From: Paramacrobiotus metropolitanus
Taxonomy: Eukaryota > Tardigrada > Eutardigrada > Parachela > Macrobiotidae
Reading direction: 5' to 3'
Length of the DNA: 64,000 nt
Assembly: GCF_019649055.1 (NCBI RefSeq)
Contig: NW_026570230.1
Coordinates: 744,001-808,000 of the forward strand
Made by a program: the position numbers and the translations under genes. Each line of letters starts with the position of its first letter. Position 1 is the first letter of the stretch. Positions 10,567-21,036 of the stretch are shown one piece after another. The notes below the pieces were generated by a model, which saw only the letters and a list, made by a program, of their open reading frames with translations, ran no database searches and was not told where the DNA came from.

Positions 10567-11343
10567 TTGCCATGTGCGGAATGCATCGTGTCCTTTACTA
10601 ATGAACGGGTTACCGGTACCGGACCGCGAATGCGAGCTCAGTCGGCGGCACTTTACATTAATGTGGTCGCTGGAAACCTGAGTGCATACCGGTACATAGC
10701 CCGAAATGAAACTCTGGTGGACCAGCTGCAAGCGCACGAACAGGATAACTTGGCCACCATCCACCGACAACGAAGTCACGGTCCAAGATGGGAAGGTACT
10801 GTACCACCAGTCTTAACAGATAGACTGTGGGTTTACAGACAGGCGCAAGACTTACATCGTCAACTGGAAGACCAGAAGAGAATCAGAGAGGTCGACAAGC
10901 AAATTGCCTCGATGAAAGTTCATCCACCACCGACCGACTACGAACCAGAAATTAAGATTCGGTTACCAGCACCCACACAGGGTCGCTCGGACAGTGAACA
11001 GCTGATCCATGATGTACGTGATGTCTTCATCGGCGACCCAAATCGACCAATGACTGGCGCATCGGTAACCATGATGATGAACATGCCGGACGGAACCCAA
11101 CAGCCGGTTACCCTCACACCGGCGACACGGGAACATGTGATGGCAATCCCACACAGGGCAACGCCAGTAGTCACACAGGCTCGTCCAACTGTTTCTCAGC
11201 AGATTCCCCAACACGGAAATCGGACTCAACCGGCAACCCAACAGCAGCAGCGCCGACCTAACAAAACCTCGCGGAACATGACCTCCGACATAGGATCGGT
11301 CCCGTTGATCTTCGAGACAGAATCGAAGAGCAACGAGCCGTGA
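10567..11343 (+). CDS. 258-residue retroelement ORF upstream of the conserved domain
   Basis: Hydrophilic protein with a helical N-terminal half (YRQAQDLHRQLEDQKRIREV around residue 95) and a Gln/Pro/Thr-rich C-terminal half. It ends in TGA four bases after the next ORF starts. The translation of the +1 frame just before 11340 (RDRIEEQRAVIRQ) runs smoothly into that next ORF, so a single-base shift near 11310 probably separates two parts of one protein. No catalytic motif seen. Confidence 0.5.
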   Translation: MPCAECIVSFTNERVTGTGPRMRAQSAALYINVVAGNLSAYRYIARNETLVDQLQAHEQDNLATIHRQRSHGPRWEGTVPPVLTDRLWVYRQAQDLHRQLEDQKRIREVDKQIASMKVHPPPTDYEPEIKIRLPAPTQGRSDSEQLIHDVRDVFIGDPNRPMTGASVTMMMNMPDGTQQPVTLTPATREHVMAIPHRATPVVTQARPTVSQQIPQHGNRTQPATQQQQRRPNKTSRNMTSDIGSVPLIFETESKSNEP

Positions 11344-12677
11344 TCCGACAAGCCGGAAAAGAACCGACCAGAGCTCCACCAGGAAAACGGACTGGATCTG
11401 GAGAAACGGGAATCGGACTTACGGTCGACTTAACAAATAAGTCGAAACGTAATTTCGTCCTATTGGAACAGCAGCCGGAAGCCCATCAGGCGGAATTACC
11501 GGCTAAAGTCCACGCTGAACCAGCGGCCCAACAGGAGCAAATGGACATCGATGTGGCTGACCAGATGGCACAATTACCACAAGTGGAAGTGCCGGCACGG
11601 GAAGACCCCCGTTATGAACACGCTCGACGAAAAGGAATCGAAGTTGTCATGCCACATCCGACCGAAAGAACCAACCACATCATGAACGTCATGAGCTACG
11701 AGGAACGGAACCGACCACAAATCTGGCGGATGGTGGAAAACTTACGCCAATTCCTCGTCCGATCTGGATATCAGGTGCTATTCGAACAGCATCAGTGGCA
11801 ACCCGACTTTAACATGAACGCGCACACAGCGCCGAACGTTGAATATCCATACACCCGATCGAATGCGTTACCGTCGATGACCGATCCGGTCTTAATGAAC
11901 GTACCGCTGTATAGCCCGGACGGAACACGTGCGAGCCAACTAGGAGCTCGGGAATACTCCCATGACGAGTTGGAAAGTATTGCCCAGTTCGTCATCACGG
12001 ACGCCCACCCAGCTTTTGTAATTACCGCGGCTCGGGCAGCACTGGACTTAACCCAGTATCTTCCTGAAGGAGAAGTCGACATGGCCCAAGATGGAGTCAC
12101 GGCATTCCTGCGATTCATCTTCGCAGCCCGACTCGGCAATTACTTTTGCCATTACACCCTGTACGGCCTATATCAGAATGAAATGATACCAGCGGCTTTG
12201 GAAACCCTCGTGGCCCAACTCAATACACCGATGAGAAGTGTTATCATCGCCGTCTGGATGCGCGACTTGCTGTACACCCATGAAAGGTATGCGACAAAGT
12301 ATGCCTTTCGTGAGGATCACATAGATCCCAGCGACGACGCGACCAGATTTATAAGTTGGTACCGACAGAAGAAGACTTTGCCCAGCGGATTTAATTCATC
12401 GCCCTGCGAACCTTGGATTTCGGACGACATAGCACCCGGCGCACGACCGTATGCGCTGCGACTCCGCAAACAGGCGGCCAGGGAATCGAAGAAGGGCAGA
12501 ACGGATCGCCCCGGCCAAGAAACGGATGAGACCGACGAGATGTCTCAACGGAGTGGCCCGGCAACTTGCAAACCTAGGGACCCGAATATACGGCCACATA
12601 ACCGACCTGGCCCGGACGATGAAGACGAAGAAGATTACTTCGGCGGCGACAAACCCGTCGAAGTCCCACTCAGTTAA
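11340..12677 (+). CDS. retroelement accessory protein domain shared with the 12-kb gypsy element
   Basis: A 445-residue ORF with a disordered N-terminus, a folded core at about residues 110-360 and a charged tail. The core reads as a helical domain with the segments HPAFVITAARAALDLTQYL and FLRFIFAARLGNYFCHYTL. These align with NPALMLYAAKCTVHLMDIY and LFRLMFAAMCGHAYSHSQL of the ORF at 39525-40250, which follows pol in the intact gypsy element. The spacing between the two blocks and the following L-x-T-[VL]-[IV] segment are also similar. I infer one protein family carried by both elements. There is no transmembrane segment or signal peptide, so it is not a classical env. The exact fold and role are unknown. 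Confidence 0.6.
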   Translation: MIRQAGKEPTRAPPGKRTGSGETGIGLTVDLTNKSKRNFVLLEQQPEAHQAELPAKVHAEPAAQQEQMDIDVADQMAQLPQVEVPAREDPRYEHARRKGIEVVMPHPTERTNHIMNVMSYEERNRPQIWRMVENLRQFLVRSGYQVLFEQHQWQPDFNMNAHTAPNVEYPYTRSNALPSMTDPVLMNVPLYSPDGTRASQLGAREYSHDELESIAQFVITDAHPAFVITAARAALDLTQYLPEGEVDMAQDGVTAFLRFIFAARLGNYFCHYTLYGLYQNEMIPAALETLVAQLNTPMRSVIIAVWMRDLLYTHERYATKYAFREDHIDPSDDATRFISWYRQKKTLPSGFNSSPCEPWISDDIAPGARPYALRLRKQAARESKKGRTDRPGQETDETDEMSQRSGPATCKPRDPNIRPHNRPGPDDEDEEDYFGGDKPVEVPLS

Positions 12678-15340
12678 GGTCGAATCCCCACACTGGAACT
12701 CGATCCCCCATTTGGAGTAACTACGGGGACTTAACGCCGAGAAACGGCATGGTCGAGAAACGACTTCGGAATGGACACTTTTCTTTAGTTCTTTTCACAG
12801 AAACCGATTAACCATGTACGCGGCGGACGTCAACGACGACTTTGCCAGAAAGCTGACTACACAAGTCAGCCGGATTCTTCGGTTTGACCCGGACACGAGT
12901 GGTTAGACCTGACAAGCCGGCTTTTTCCACCGTTTCGGTACGTCTTCCGAGAAATCCCCTGGATCGAACTGGGCAAACCGACCTCAGTTCCCCAGCATGG
13001 CATGAACAGATCGTCAGCCACGTTCTGCGACCATCGGAGCCAACCGAAGCCCCAATCCGCGTTACATGGAGCCGACCACGAGTTACATGGTACAGACGAT
13101 GCCATTAACCACAACCGGCTATGAAGATTACTCCGGCTAACCGACTCCGGAGAAGAAACCGAGTGGATTACGCTAACATGGCGCGGAACACGGCACTGCG
13201 CGCGTTCCACGCCATGTTCACCAAGCACCCGTGGCCAACTTCGGAACCGGGTAGACCACAAAGGTCGACTTAGCACTCTACTCATAACTCGGAGACATCG
13301 CGGACATAGCCGCACCAGCCGACCACATAGGTCGGTTGTGCAAGCCGACCACACAAGTCGGCTTTGGAAACGATAGCCAGATCGACTAACGGGAAATCGA
13401 CATCATGGCCGACCACACAGGTCGACCATAGCGGCCAACAGAAGTCGACTATGGAGAACGGACGGAAGCAGGCAGTAGCCACGTGGTAACCCAACCGGAT
13501 TCTCCGTTTGAATCCAGAGCTACAGGCCCTGTACCTGGAGATCAACCACAGTCTCCCCCGGGCGATATCGGGTAAACCAGCCGATTCACCGGTGACCACG
13601 ACTACGCGCGTCTTCGAACGTGCTGCCATTCCGTGAAGAGGAACAGCGACGGTGATTTGGATACTGGTGTACCAACGACTCCGCCGCGACATGCTTACCC
13701 ATGTCTTCGATGGAACATCCTAGGCAGACCGAGTTAGAACACTCGATCTGCACCCCCCTAACGAACCCCGATGGCGATGCCCACCTGCCCGCAACAGTAC
13801 CGGCCAGTCGGTCTTCGTCAACGGCAAAGAAAAATTTCCCCGTGGACATGAGTTGTCTACCCCCAACAGAAGCGGCTAGGCGTCTCAGGTTCGCGGCAAA
13901 ACAAAATGGAAGAATCGAATCTGACGACCTCAGAACTTGCATTTGCATGAAGTTTCAAACCAAAGAGCTCGGCTTGGCAACCAGGGCCACAGAGACCCTT
14001 AATGTTGTAAGCGAACACAATTGCATGACGAAGCGCCAGTAACTTGGCCAACAGATGCCAAGGAAATTCCTACCCCACAGGACTCGGCGGCCCAGAAGCA
14101 AGTCACTCGGATCGACTGACCTCAACAGTAGCTCGGATCCGACCCAGAGTTCATGTCAGGAATTACAGAAGGAACGGAGTTGTGCTGCTGAACATCTTTC
14201 TGCCAGTCAGTACTGACCGAAGGATGTCCGAACAACGAAGACCCGGTCAACTGTAGCCGAATGCACAGAACTCTTAAAAGGAAGTCGGCAATCACCAGAT
14301 GGAGGTCGGAAGTAGACGACAACAAGTCGGAAAATCCATCAGAAGTAGGAAACCGACCTCCCAGCCGAAGAATTTTGCCTTTTCGACGGGTGAACACACA
14401 GTTCATCCGACTCGAGGAAGTCGGAAATCAGCCGACCTCGCAATTTCCACATGGATAGCCGACCTCAAACGAAGGTCGGAAGTAACCGAACAGAAGTCGG
14501 AAGGAAACGACAATAAGTCGGCAAAGGCATTTAGAAGTCAAGAACCGACCTCTTAACGGAAGAACTTAGCCTTAGGACGGGTGAGCACACAGTTCATCCG
14601 ACCTCCCGAAGCCGACCAGAACCGACTACAAGTCGGAAGTCGGAACTCAGTCAACATGACGGAAGATCGACAGCTGTCTGCGGTGGACGAATTCGACTTG
14701 AAGGAACTTGTTTAGCCCCACATGGGCATGTTATTGCAGGTTAGCCCTAGTCGACCACCAACGGATAGGATGACCGACCTTGACTACAGGTCGGATGGGA
14801 TAGCCGACCTCGAATGAAAGTCGACTTGACACTCCCGTTGAAGAAAACCATTATTTCCGATCGGACCTTCGAGCCAGTTCGACTCGGATTACCTCAAAAC
14901 CAGGCTCGTGGTAGCAGATTGAACGGTTGTAACCGACCACTTTTCGAACGGAACTGCTGTACATGACGACCACACAGGCCGCAAGACTTACATACAGCTT
15001 TTTCCGACCTGAACTTTAAGAATTCGGAACATAGCCGAATTTCCCCAGCCGCCGGTCGACTTACCGGTAGGCCGACCTTGGTCAAACCGACCTCGGTCCT
15101 ATTCCCCATTCAGAGAGGATGCTTCGGCATTTGCAACCGCAACAGTGCCTCTCTATCCCTGATGGACGGATACGAGTCGGAAGTAAGTGTTTAACCGTGC
15201 TTATCCGACCTCGGTGAATGTAACCGGTTACGACGGGTAACTCGGGAACCGATGCCCCGGACCCAGCCCTACCGGATGAGAGTTGACAGGAGACCCCGTG
15301 GAGACTCACCTGCCCCGTGGACGTCATCCTAGTCGGAATA
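12678..15340. repeat. non-coding tract with many short hairpins, plus-strand element 3' region
   Basis: No long frame continues here. The tract is full of CCGACC...GGTCGG-type words that form small stems. Examples are GCTGACT-ACACA-AGTCAGC at 852-870 of the 12-kb block (12852-12870), CCGACC-ACATA-GGTCGG at 13319-13335, an 8-bp stem at 13342-13364 and a 10-bp stem with one mismatch at 13405-13429. Loops are ACACA, ACATA or close variants. From about 14270 to 14650 the words GAAGTCGG and CCGACCTC recur in a degenerate long-period repeat (two similar lines about 190 bp apart around 14330 and 14530). Confidence 0.6.
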
Positions 15341-16321
15341 GGACCCCCGGACAGATTTTTGCATTATTTTAGCATTTCTCCTAACAAACGGAATTGTATT
15401 TTTCTAGTTCGATCTCTTTAACAGATCTGTTTTGTAACCCCTTTTTGCTCACTGGAATTGTGATTAAACTTTATCTACTCTCCTTCGCGCTGCATAAACT
15501 TTCATTACACCTTTCTTTTCACATTGTTCTCCGATGCCAACAGAAGCAAGAAGCCAGCAAACAGAAGCATCACCGGTCCAACGAAACGCCCGAGCGGCTT
15601 CCGGATTTCTCGGCCGTGAGTGGCTTCCACTCATGGGTTCGGGAGTGAAGAAGGGATGGTCGACCAGACACCGGACTCCCACTGCCAGAGGACGCGTACC
15701 GGCGACCCCACATGGGTCCGACCGGAGAGTTGTGCGGTACTGGTGCGGTACCGAGTCGGAGCATCCTTCGCAGGAGCTCGGATTCCCGCCCAGAGCCATG
15801 TCAGAGGCGTACGACTGCGCCTGGTGCGTACGGTCCACACTGGACGTACTTGCACCATTGCTTGCCGTTATCGCCTCTCTCGCTGTACGTACGTGTGCTG
15901 CAGCACTGCACTCATCCGCTGAAGCGGATATACGCAGCGCATACACTGAGCCACACTTGCTCTCTCGTTCCTCTCTCGCGGTATGACTCAGCGTTCATAC
16001 GCTCGCGTTGGATTGAGTCCAGTCTGCGCATCATCACACAGCTGATGGCACACAGCACGTGGTTGCCGCCAGTTGCTTCTATCACGCCTGGAGAGACGCT
16101 CAAGAACCTTCCTGGCATCAACTTGCTAGATTTAGCCATCAGTGCTTTGTTCTTGCTTTCCTGCTATTACGCAGCATTGTTCCCCCTTTATTTGTCAATA
16201 AAGTGCACTCGTGATCTCCTCGCGCTTGCCTGTTACAATGTAAATTATAATAATATTAGTTTTTTAACTGGTGTTACCACTACAAGCAGCTTTTAATTGC
16301 GAGAAGAAACTCAGAAATAAC
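15341..16321 (+). other. possible LTR-like or promoter/polyA region
   Basis: A change of base composition at about 15340 leads into a T-rich leader and then a moderately GC-rich block. That block contains short inverted words (AGCGGATA/ACTCATCCGCTGAA around 15910) and an AATAAA signal at about 16199, followed by T-rich sequence. This would suit the 3' LTR of the plus-strand element to its left, but I could not find a second copy in the window. Several overlapping ORFs here lack any recognisable domain and I regard them as chance. Confidence 0.25.
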
Positions 16322-16533
16322 GGGATAGATTATGGCAATAATCTTAGTATTATTGTGCACAGGTGCTGACGTGTGTTGTAGTATGTCTTGTTGCATGCAT
16401 GTACAGAGTCTGTACGTATCAGCGCTCTCTGCTGTCTAGCGGTTAGAATGTAACTGGGACGCCCATCGGACGGTCGTTCGTATATAAGCGGTCACTCGGC
16501 GAGTGGTCAGCGTATTTGGCGCTGCAGTAATTC
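16322..16533 (+). repeat. split direct repeat A1
   Basis: 212 bp matching A2 (19357-19557). The only large difference is 11 extra bases in A1 after CATGCATGTAC. It contains a TATA box at 16481 and a hairpin-like ACTCGGCGAGT nearby. Confidence 0.9.
16481..16488 (+). promoter_or_regulatory. TATA box in repeat A1
   Basis: TATATAAG, repeated at the equivalent place in A2 (19505). The expected start site about 30 bases downstream lies in AGTGGTCAGCGTATT, and transcription from here would enter the RT ORF. Confidence 0.5.
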
Positions 16534-16558
16534 CGGGAACACCGAGACACCGGCGCCG

Positions 16559-18283
16559 GTGGTGGTGCCCGTGCTTGAAACTGGGCCTTTGGCGCAGGGA
16601 AACTCTGACAACTCAGAGCTGACCTGTTTGCCATCTGAACAGTTAACTGAATTTTGCTCCCTTACCCGGAATTACAGAAATTGGGTCACTGAGCTATCAG
16701 GCGTTAAAGACGCTGATTCGATTCTTAATGGTATCCGGGAAGGATTTTGTATTGTTTCGGATTTGAATGCAATCGGGCCAGCCGACTGCAGAAATTATCC
16801 GAGTGCTCTCAGTAAGGAATCTAAGCCTGTTCTAGACCAACTCTTTCGTGAGGAGTTGGAAATAGGTCGCATCAAGTTGCAGAGAGAAAAGCCTCTCCGC
16901 ATTCATGCGATAGGCGCAGTTCCCAAGCAGGAGACAGGATCAGTTCGGCCTATAACCGACTGTAGTCGCCCTCATAATAATTCGCTGAATTCCTTTATTG
17001 CCGCAGAGCCTTTTTGTTTTGAGTCTATCGATGATGCTTTGCAATTAGCAACACCTGGTTGTTATTTCGCAGTCGTCGACATAAAAGCAACTTATCGCTC
17101 TGTGCCGGTTCACCCGGCACATTGGCAGCTGCAAGGGTTTCGATGGTCATTTGATGGCGAGCCAGAAAAATATTATGTCGACCGTTGTTTATGCTTTGGT
17201 TTGGCTAACGCACCAGCGATATTTCAAAAAATATCGCGAGCGCTGGCAGTAATAATGCGGAACCGCGGATTTTTCGTAATTTGTTACCTTGATGATTTTC
17301 TTCTGATAGGTAAAACCTATGAGCTCTGTAATTCAACCCTTCTGTATTTTTTAAATTTATTAACAAGGCTCGGTTTCTCCGCAAAATGGGAAAAAGTAGT
17401 CGGACCAAGTCGGCGTATCACCTTTTTGGGTTTGATAATTGATTCCGAACTAGAGCGGCTCGAAATTCCAGCGGAAAAACTAAATAATTTGTTGAATTTA
17501 GTGAAAGGTCACCAAAGTGCGAAGTCGATAAGTAAGAAGGATCTGCAGGTGCTTGTCGGTCACATGTCGTTTGCTGCCAAAGCAGTTTACGGTGCCCGCA
17601 CATTTACCAGAATTTTTATTGATTGTTTGTGCACCCTTGACAAGCCGTGGCATAAAGTTAAAGTCAACCGACTCTTACGCTTCGAGCTGTCGTGGTGGAA
17701 CAAATTTGCAGCCGACTTTAACGGTCTCTGCCCGTGCCCGCTGGGTACACCTCGGACAGTTATCACTGTCTGCACCGATGCATCCTTTTCAGGATTTGGT
17801 GCAGTGGTAGAGGGCAGCTGGCTTGCCGGCACTTGGCGGTCATCAAGTTCGAATAAGCCCAACGGCTTTGAACAAAACTGGCTGGTGCCGCCGTACGTGC
17901 ACGCATCGCTGGAACGCAATATTAATTTTTTGAAGCTAATAGCCGCCTGCATTCCGCTCATAATTTTTGCTTCATATTTTAACGGCGCCAAAGTTGTCGT
18001 CTTCTCAGATAACACGCAAACCGTGTCGTTTCTGAACAGAGGCACAACAAAAAATGTAGAGGCGCTGAAATGGCTTAAGTTCGTGTTTGTCGCAAGCAAC
18101 GCCCACAACTTCCGAGTGGTCGCTACGCACTCGGCGGGCGTTAAAAATGTGTTGGCGGATGCCTTGAGCAGATTAACAGAGGCCCCACAACATGCTTCGC
18201 GTTTCTTTGAACTTTTCAAATCCACTTTTCCCGGGCCTAATCTACCGTCCTGTCCTTGTTGCAGTCTCCCAGCTGCGTTATAA
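16559..18283 (+). CDS. reverse transcriptase-RNase H of YR retrotransposon
   Basis: The frame is open from inside A1; the first listed codon is GTG at 16559 and no convincing ATG marks a start. It is a DIRS-type RT. The first catalytic Asp is in YFAVVDIKATYRSVPV (about residue 174), and the LCFGLANAPAIFQK block precedes YLDD at residues 243-246. The thumb/connection region (about 280-370) carries a FLGLIIDSE motif. RNase H follows, with CTDASFSGFGAV (about 405-416), VFSDNTQTVSFLNRG and a terminal ADALSRL. It copies element RNA into DNA. No methyltransferase domain is attached, unlike DIRS1 itself. The 3' end overlaps the recombinase ORF by 92 nt in another frame, which implies coupled or frameshifted translation. 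A gag ORF would normally precede it. Confidence 0.9.
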   Translation: MVVPVLETGPLAQGNSDNSELTCLPSEQLTEFCSLTRNYRNWVTELSGVKDADSILNGIREGFCIVSDLNAIGPADCRNYPSALSKESKPVLDQLFREELEIGRIKLQREKPLRIHAIGAVPKQETGSVRPITDCSRPHNNSLNSFIAAEPFCFESIDDALQLATPGCYFAVVDIKATYRSVPVHPAHWQLQGFRWSFDGEPEKYYVDRCLCFGLANAPAIFQKISRALAVIMRNRGFFVICYLDDFLLIGKTYELCNSTLLYFLNLLTRLGFSAKWEKVVGPSRRITFLGLIIDSELERLEIPAEKLNNLLNLVKGHQSAKSISKKDLQVLVGHMSFAAKAVYGARTFTRIFIDCLCTLDKPWHKVKVNRLLRFELSWWNKFAADFNGLCPCPLGTPRTVITVCTDASFSGFGAVVEGSWLAGTWRSSSSNKPNGFEQNWLVPPYVHASLERNINFLKLIAACIPLIIFASYFNGAKVVVFSDNTQTVSFLNRGTTKNVEALKWLKFVFVASNAHNFRVVATHSAGVKNVLADALSRLTEAPQHASRFFELFKSTFPGPNLPSCPCCSLPAAL

Positions 18284-19217
18284 GCTGTCCGAACTTCGGC
18301 TTAAATCAATGGCGGCTACGACCTCCAAAACGCGTTCTTCACAATGGCGAGCATTCGTGACCTTTTGCGAGCAGTATAAGTTACGCGCTCTTCCCGCTAC
18401 GGAAGAGACTGTTGCTCTTTATGTTGCACATTTGTCAAGGAAATTGGAGTTTGCTACAGTTAAAAATTATGTCTCCAGTTTAAGTTCCTTTCATACGATA
18501 AATAATTTCTTTCCTCCGGATTTAAACCATTTTTTAATAAAGCAGGCTTTGACCGGCTTGCAGCGTATTCGAATTGAGCTACCAAATAAGCGGGATCCGC
18601 TTATGCCGGCGGATTTATTAAAAATCCACGGTAACTTGGGCTCGGTGGAGAAAAAGTACCGACGCTGTTTTTGGGCAGCTACGGTGGTGGGATTTTTCTC
18701 CCTGCTGCGCAGCGCAAACTTATTTGTAAGCGATGTTGGTTGTCACCTCCTCGCAGGCGATGTGCAGTTCCCGCAGGATGGCGCCCTGCTGTCGGTTCGG
18801 GTTTTAAAGCCTGACCGTTTTCAACAGAAAACAATAACCTTACCAGTCTTGAAACTTAATAAGCAAAACGCCTTGTGCCCTGTAAGGGCGCTCGAAAAGC
18901 TGTTAAATTCAGCCGACAGACAGCCGCAAGACGTGCTGTTTTCATATTCTGATGTCGGCCTTTTGTTACCTATGTGTTCTAGCCTATACAACAAATTATT
19001 ATCAGCCGCCGCCTCCGCTGCCGGCATTCCATCCTCACGCATATCCGCCCATTCGCTACGAAGCGGCGCCGCAACGTATGCAGCATCCGTGGGGATTCCA
19101 CCCGAATCACTAAAGGCCCAAGGACACTGGCGCAGCGACTGCTACCAGCGGTATATTCAACGGGACCACGAATGTCGACTGGAATTCTGCCATGCCATGC
19201 GCGACGCACTTCATTAA
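18192..19217 (+). CDS. tyrosine recombinase of YR retrotransposon
   Basis: A 341-residue phage-integrase-family recombinase. The N-terminal SAM-like core-binding part (about 45-125) contains TRSSQWRAFVTFCEQY and LYVAHLSRKLEFATVKNYVS. The catalytic domain shows Arg173 in FSLLRSANL, His287-x-x-Arg290 in SAHSLRSGAATYA, His312 in AQGHWRS and the nucleophile Tyr321 in CYQRYIQ. All four R-H-R-Y signature positions are present, so the enzyme may be active. It joins the circular DNA product to the genome without making a target duplication. The ATG lies inside the RT ORF, and the stop is 52 bases before repeat B1. Confidence 0.9.
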   Translation: MLRVSLNFSNPLFPGLIYRPVLVAVSQLRYKLSELRLKSMAATTSKTRSSQWRAFVTFCEQYKLRALPATEETVALYVAHLSRKLEFATVKNYVSSLSSFHTINNFFPPDLNHFLIKQALTGLQRIRIELPNKRDPLMPADLLKIHGNLGSVEKKYRRCFWAATVVGFFSLLRSANLFVSDVGCHLLAGDVQFPQDGALLSVRVLKPDRFQQKTITLPVLKLNKQNALCPVRALEKLLNSADRQPQDVLFSYSDVGLLLPMCSSLYNKLLSAAASAAGIPSSRISAHSLRSGAATYAASVGIPPESLKAQGHWRSDCYQRYIQRDHECRLEFCHAMRDALH

Positions 19218-19269
19218 ACCCTACTGCAGCGGCTGCATCCTCTCTGTGTTTGTTTTTCTGGGGGTTTGG

Positions 19270-19356
19270 AGGTTGTTTTTCCCCTTGCGTTGTGTTCGTT
19301 CAATGAGAAATAAATAAGCCCCCTTTCAGTTGTGGTGTCGCACCGGAAACAATAAT
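19270..19356 (+). repeat. split direct repeat B1
   Basis: 87 bp beginning AGGTTGTTTTTCCCCTTGCG and ending GGAAACAATAAT, matched base for base by eye to B2 (19592-19678). It contains AATAAA in GAGAAATAAATAAGCC, probably the element's polyadenylation signal. It is fused directly to A2. Confidence 0.9.
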
Positions 19357-19557
19357 GGGATAGATTATGGCAATAATCTTAGTATTATTGTGCACAGGTG
19401 CTGACGTGTGTTGTAGTATGTCTTGTTGCATGCATGTACGTATCAGCGCTCTCTGCTGTCTAGCGGTTAGAATGTAACTGGGACGCCCATCGGACGGTCG
19501 TTCGTATATAAGCGGTCACTCGGCGAGTGGTCAGCGTATTTGGCGCTGCAGTAATTC
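19357..19557 (+). repeat. split direct repeat A2
   Basis: 201 bp, the second copy of A. It starts immediately after B1 and ends GCAGTAATTC like A1. Thirty-four bases separate it from B2. Confidence 0.9.
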
Positions 19558-19591
19558 TGCGCATTTTGATTTTTCTTTTTTCTGTGTCTAA

Positions 19592-19678
19592 AGGTTGTTT
19601 TTCCCCTTGCGTTGTGTTCGTTCAATGAGAAATAAATAAGCCCCCTTTCAGTTGTGGTGTCGCACCGGAAACAATAAT
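19592..19678 (+). repeat. split direct repeat B2, right end of element
   Basis: 87 bp, second copy of B, marking the outer right end of the retrotransposon. Sequence after 19678 does not resemble either repeat. Confidence 0.9.
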
Positions 19679-20469
19679 ACCTATTTAACACTGGCACTCC
19701 AACAACTCGGTGGCAAAAAGTTCTATGTCCGGCCTATATTAGCAAAACCGGCATTCGAAGCGCACTTTACAGCTTCGAAAAACTGCGCCGTAGTCGTACG
19801 TTGTGGCCAGCATGTGTGCTAAAGAAGCAGCATAATGCCTGATGCAAAGTATAATCTCAAACTGCGAGTACGTAAAGTTAATTGCGGCACAAGCCGCTTA
19901 ACCTTACCTGGGCAGATATAGATATTGCAGATGAACCCTCGACTCCATAGATCCTAAGCATAATCCTGGGCGTGACTCTGATCTGGTCACTCTGGACCGA
20001 GCTCGATATAAAACATGCAGATCTAGATTAACGCCAGCCGGCAAAACGCTGTCATTGACTACATAATCAGCAGCTAATTCAACCGCTGCTCCCGCTTTAC
20101 TGTTTTCGTGCAAAGCTGTTTCTAAATACACATGCTCGCATGTTTTGCCCGTCTAGAAATTTCTCTGAAGCCCAAAATACAAGCAATACATAAACAGCAC
20201 CTGTGTGCTTGGCATCGCGCTCAAATCGTGCAATACAAATTTTTAACTGCAGAGAAACCAATCTGGTGGTACATGGTAATATTTCTTGAGATCACAATCA
20301 CCTCGGACGAACATCCTTAGTTCTTCCGCACAACCGCACAACATCAAAAAGCACACCTTGTTTTCAATATGTTGATACTGACGCGATAGGATGGCGTATT
20401 AATGACACTTTGACAATTCCGTATAATACACGACCGGATGCTGTTCCACTCCCGGCATAACGTTGTACA
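19679..20469. other. unannotated stretch between elements
   Basis: Mixed composition with stop codons in all frames at short intervals. I see no gene, repeat or RNA here. The last 100 bases become AT-rich towards the repeat at 20470. Confidence 0.5.
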
Positions 20470-21036
20470 ATATTACTGTAATATATTACAGTAACTGCAG
20501 TAACTATACTACAATACAAGTATCGGTCGCGCTAGCGCGCGACCATTTGTGTTCTAGGTACTGAGATGCAAATTCAGTATTCTGAAGATGCATAAGTGGA
20601 AAATAATTATGGAGGGTCGGTAATAGGAATACTGTTGTACTTTTTAAAGACGCATAAGTGATAAGTGGAAAATAATTATTGGATGATTCATCAGTACGTC
20701 GTAGGCAAAGTACAGATTAGGAATAACTATCGGTAATAAGAAATAATTAGATTATCTGTAAGAATAGATTGATAAAGATTGCGAGCTGCTTGTTGTTTTG
20801 CGTTCTTCTCGGATCTTCCTTCACCTTTTCGGGAGAGTAATGTAGTGTTGTTTCTATTTCGAATATGAGCCCATAATTATGGTAACTGATTGTGTCCGGT
20901 TTCGAGGAATACTTTCAAACTCAAGATGGTATGATGTTATTTTCAAGATGGTATGAATACTGAAAAATGGAAAATGTTTAAGTTTGCAAAACTATGGATT
21001 AAGGGGAATATAAATTCAGTTTCGGAATCGTTTTAC

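Larger units (their letters stand above)
16322..19678 (+). mobile_element. tyrosine-recombinase retrotransposon with split direct repeats (PAT/Ngaro-like, DIRS order)
   Basis: Direct repeat A occurs at 16322-16533 and 19357-19557, and repeat B at 19270-19356 and 19592-19678, giving the order A1 - ORFs - B1 - A2 - B2. This split-direct-repeat layout is diagnostic of the PAT and Ngaro-type members of the DIRS order, which replicate through a circular intermediate joined by a tyrosine recombinase. The two coding ORFs are RT/RNase H and recombinase, both uninterrupted. No target duplication is visible, as expected for recombinase integration. A gag ORF is absent: the RT frame runs directly out of A1, so a 5' internal deletion is likely. 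It may have moved using proteins from a complete relative. Confidence 0.9.

Noticed and set aside
15464-16296. Several overlapping ORFs of 60-194 codons as genes
   Set aside because: Open on both strands at once in a GC-rich patch with no domain; more likely LTR or promoter DNA.
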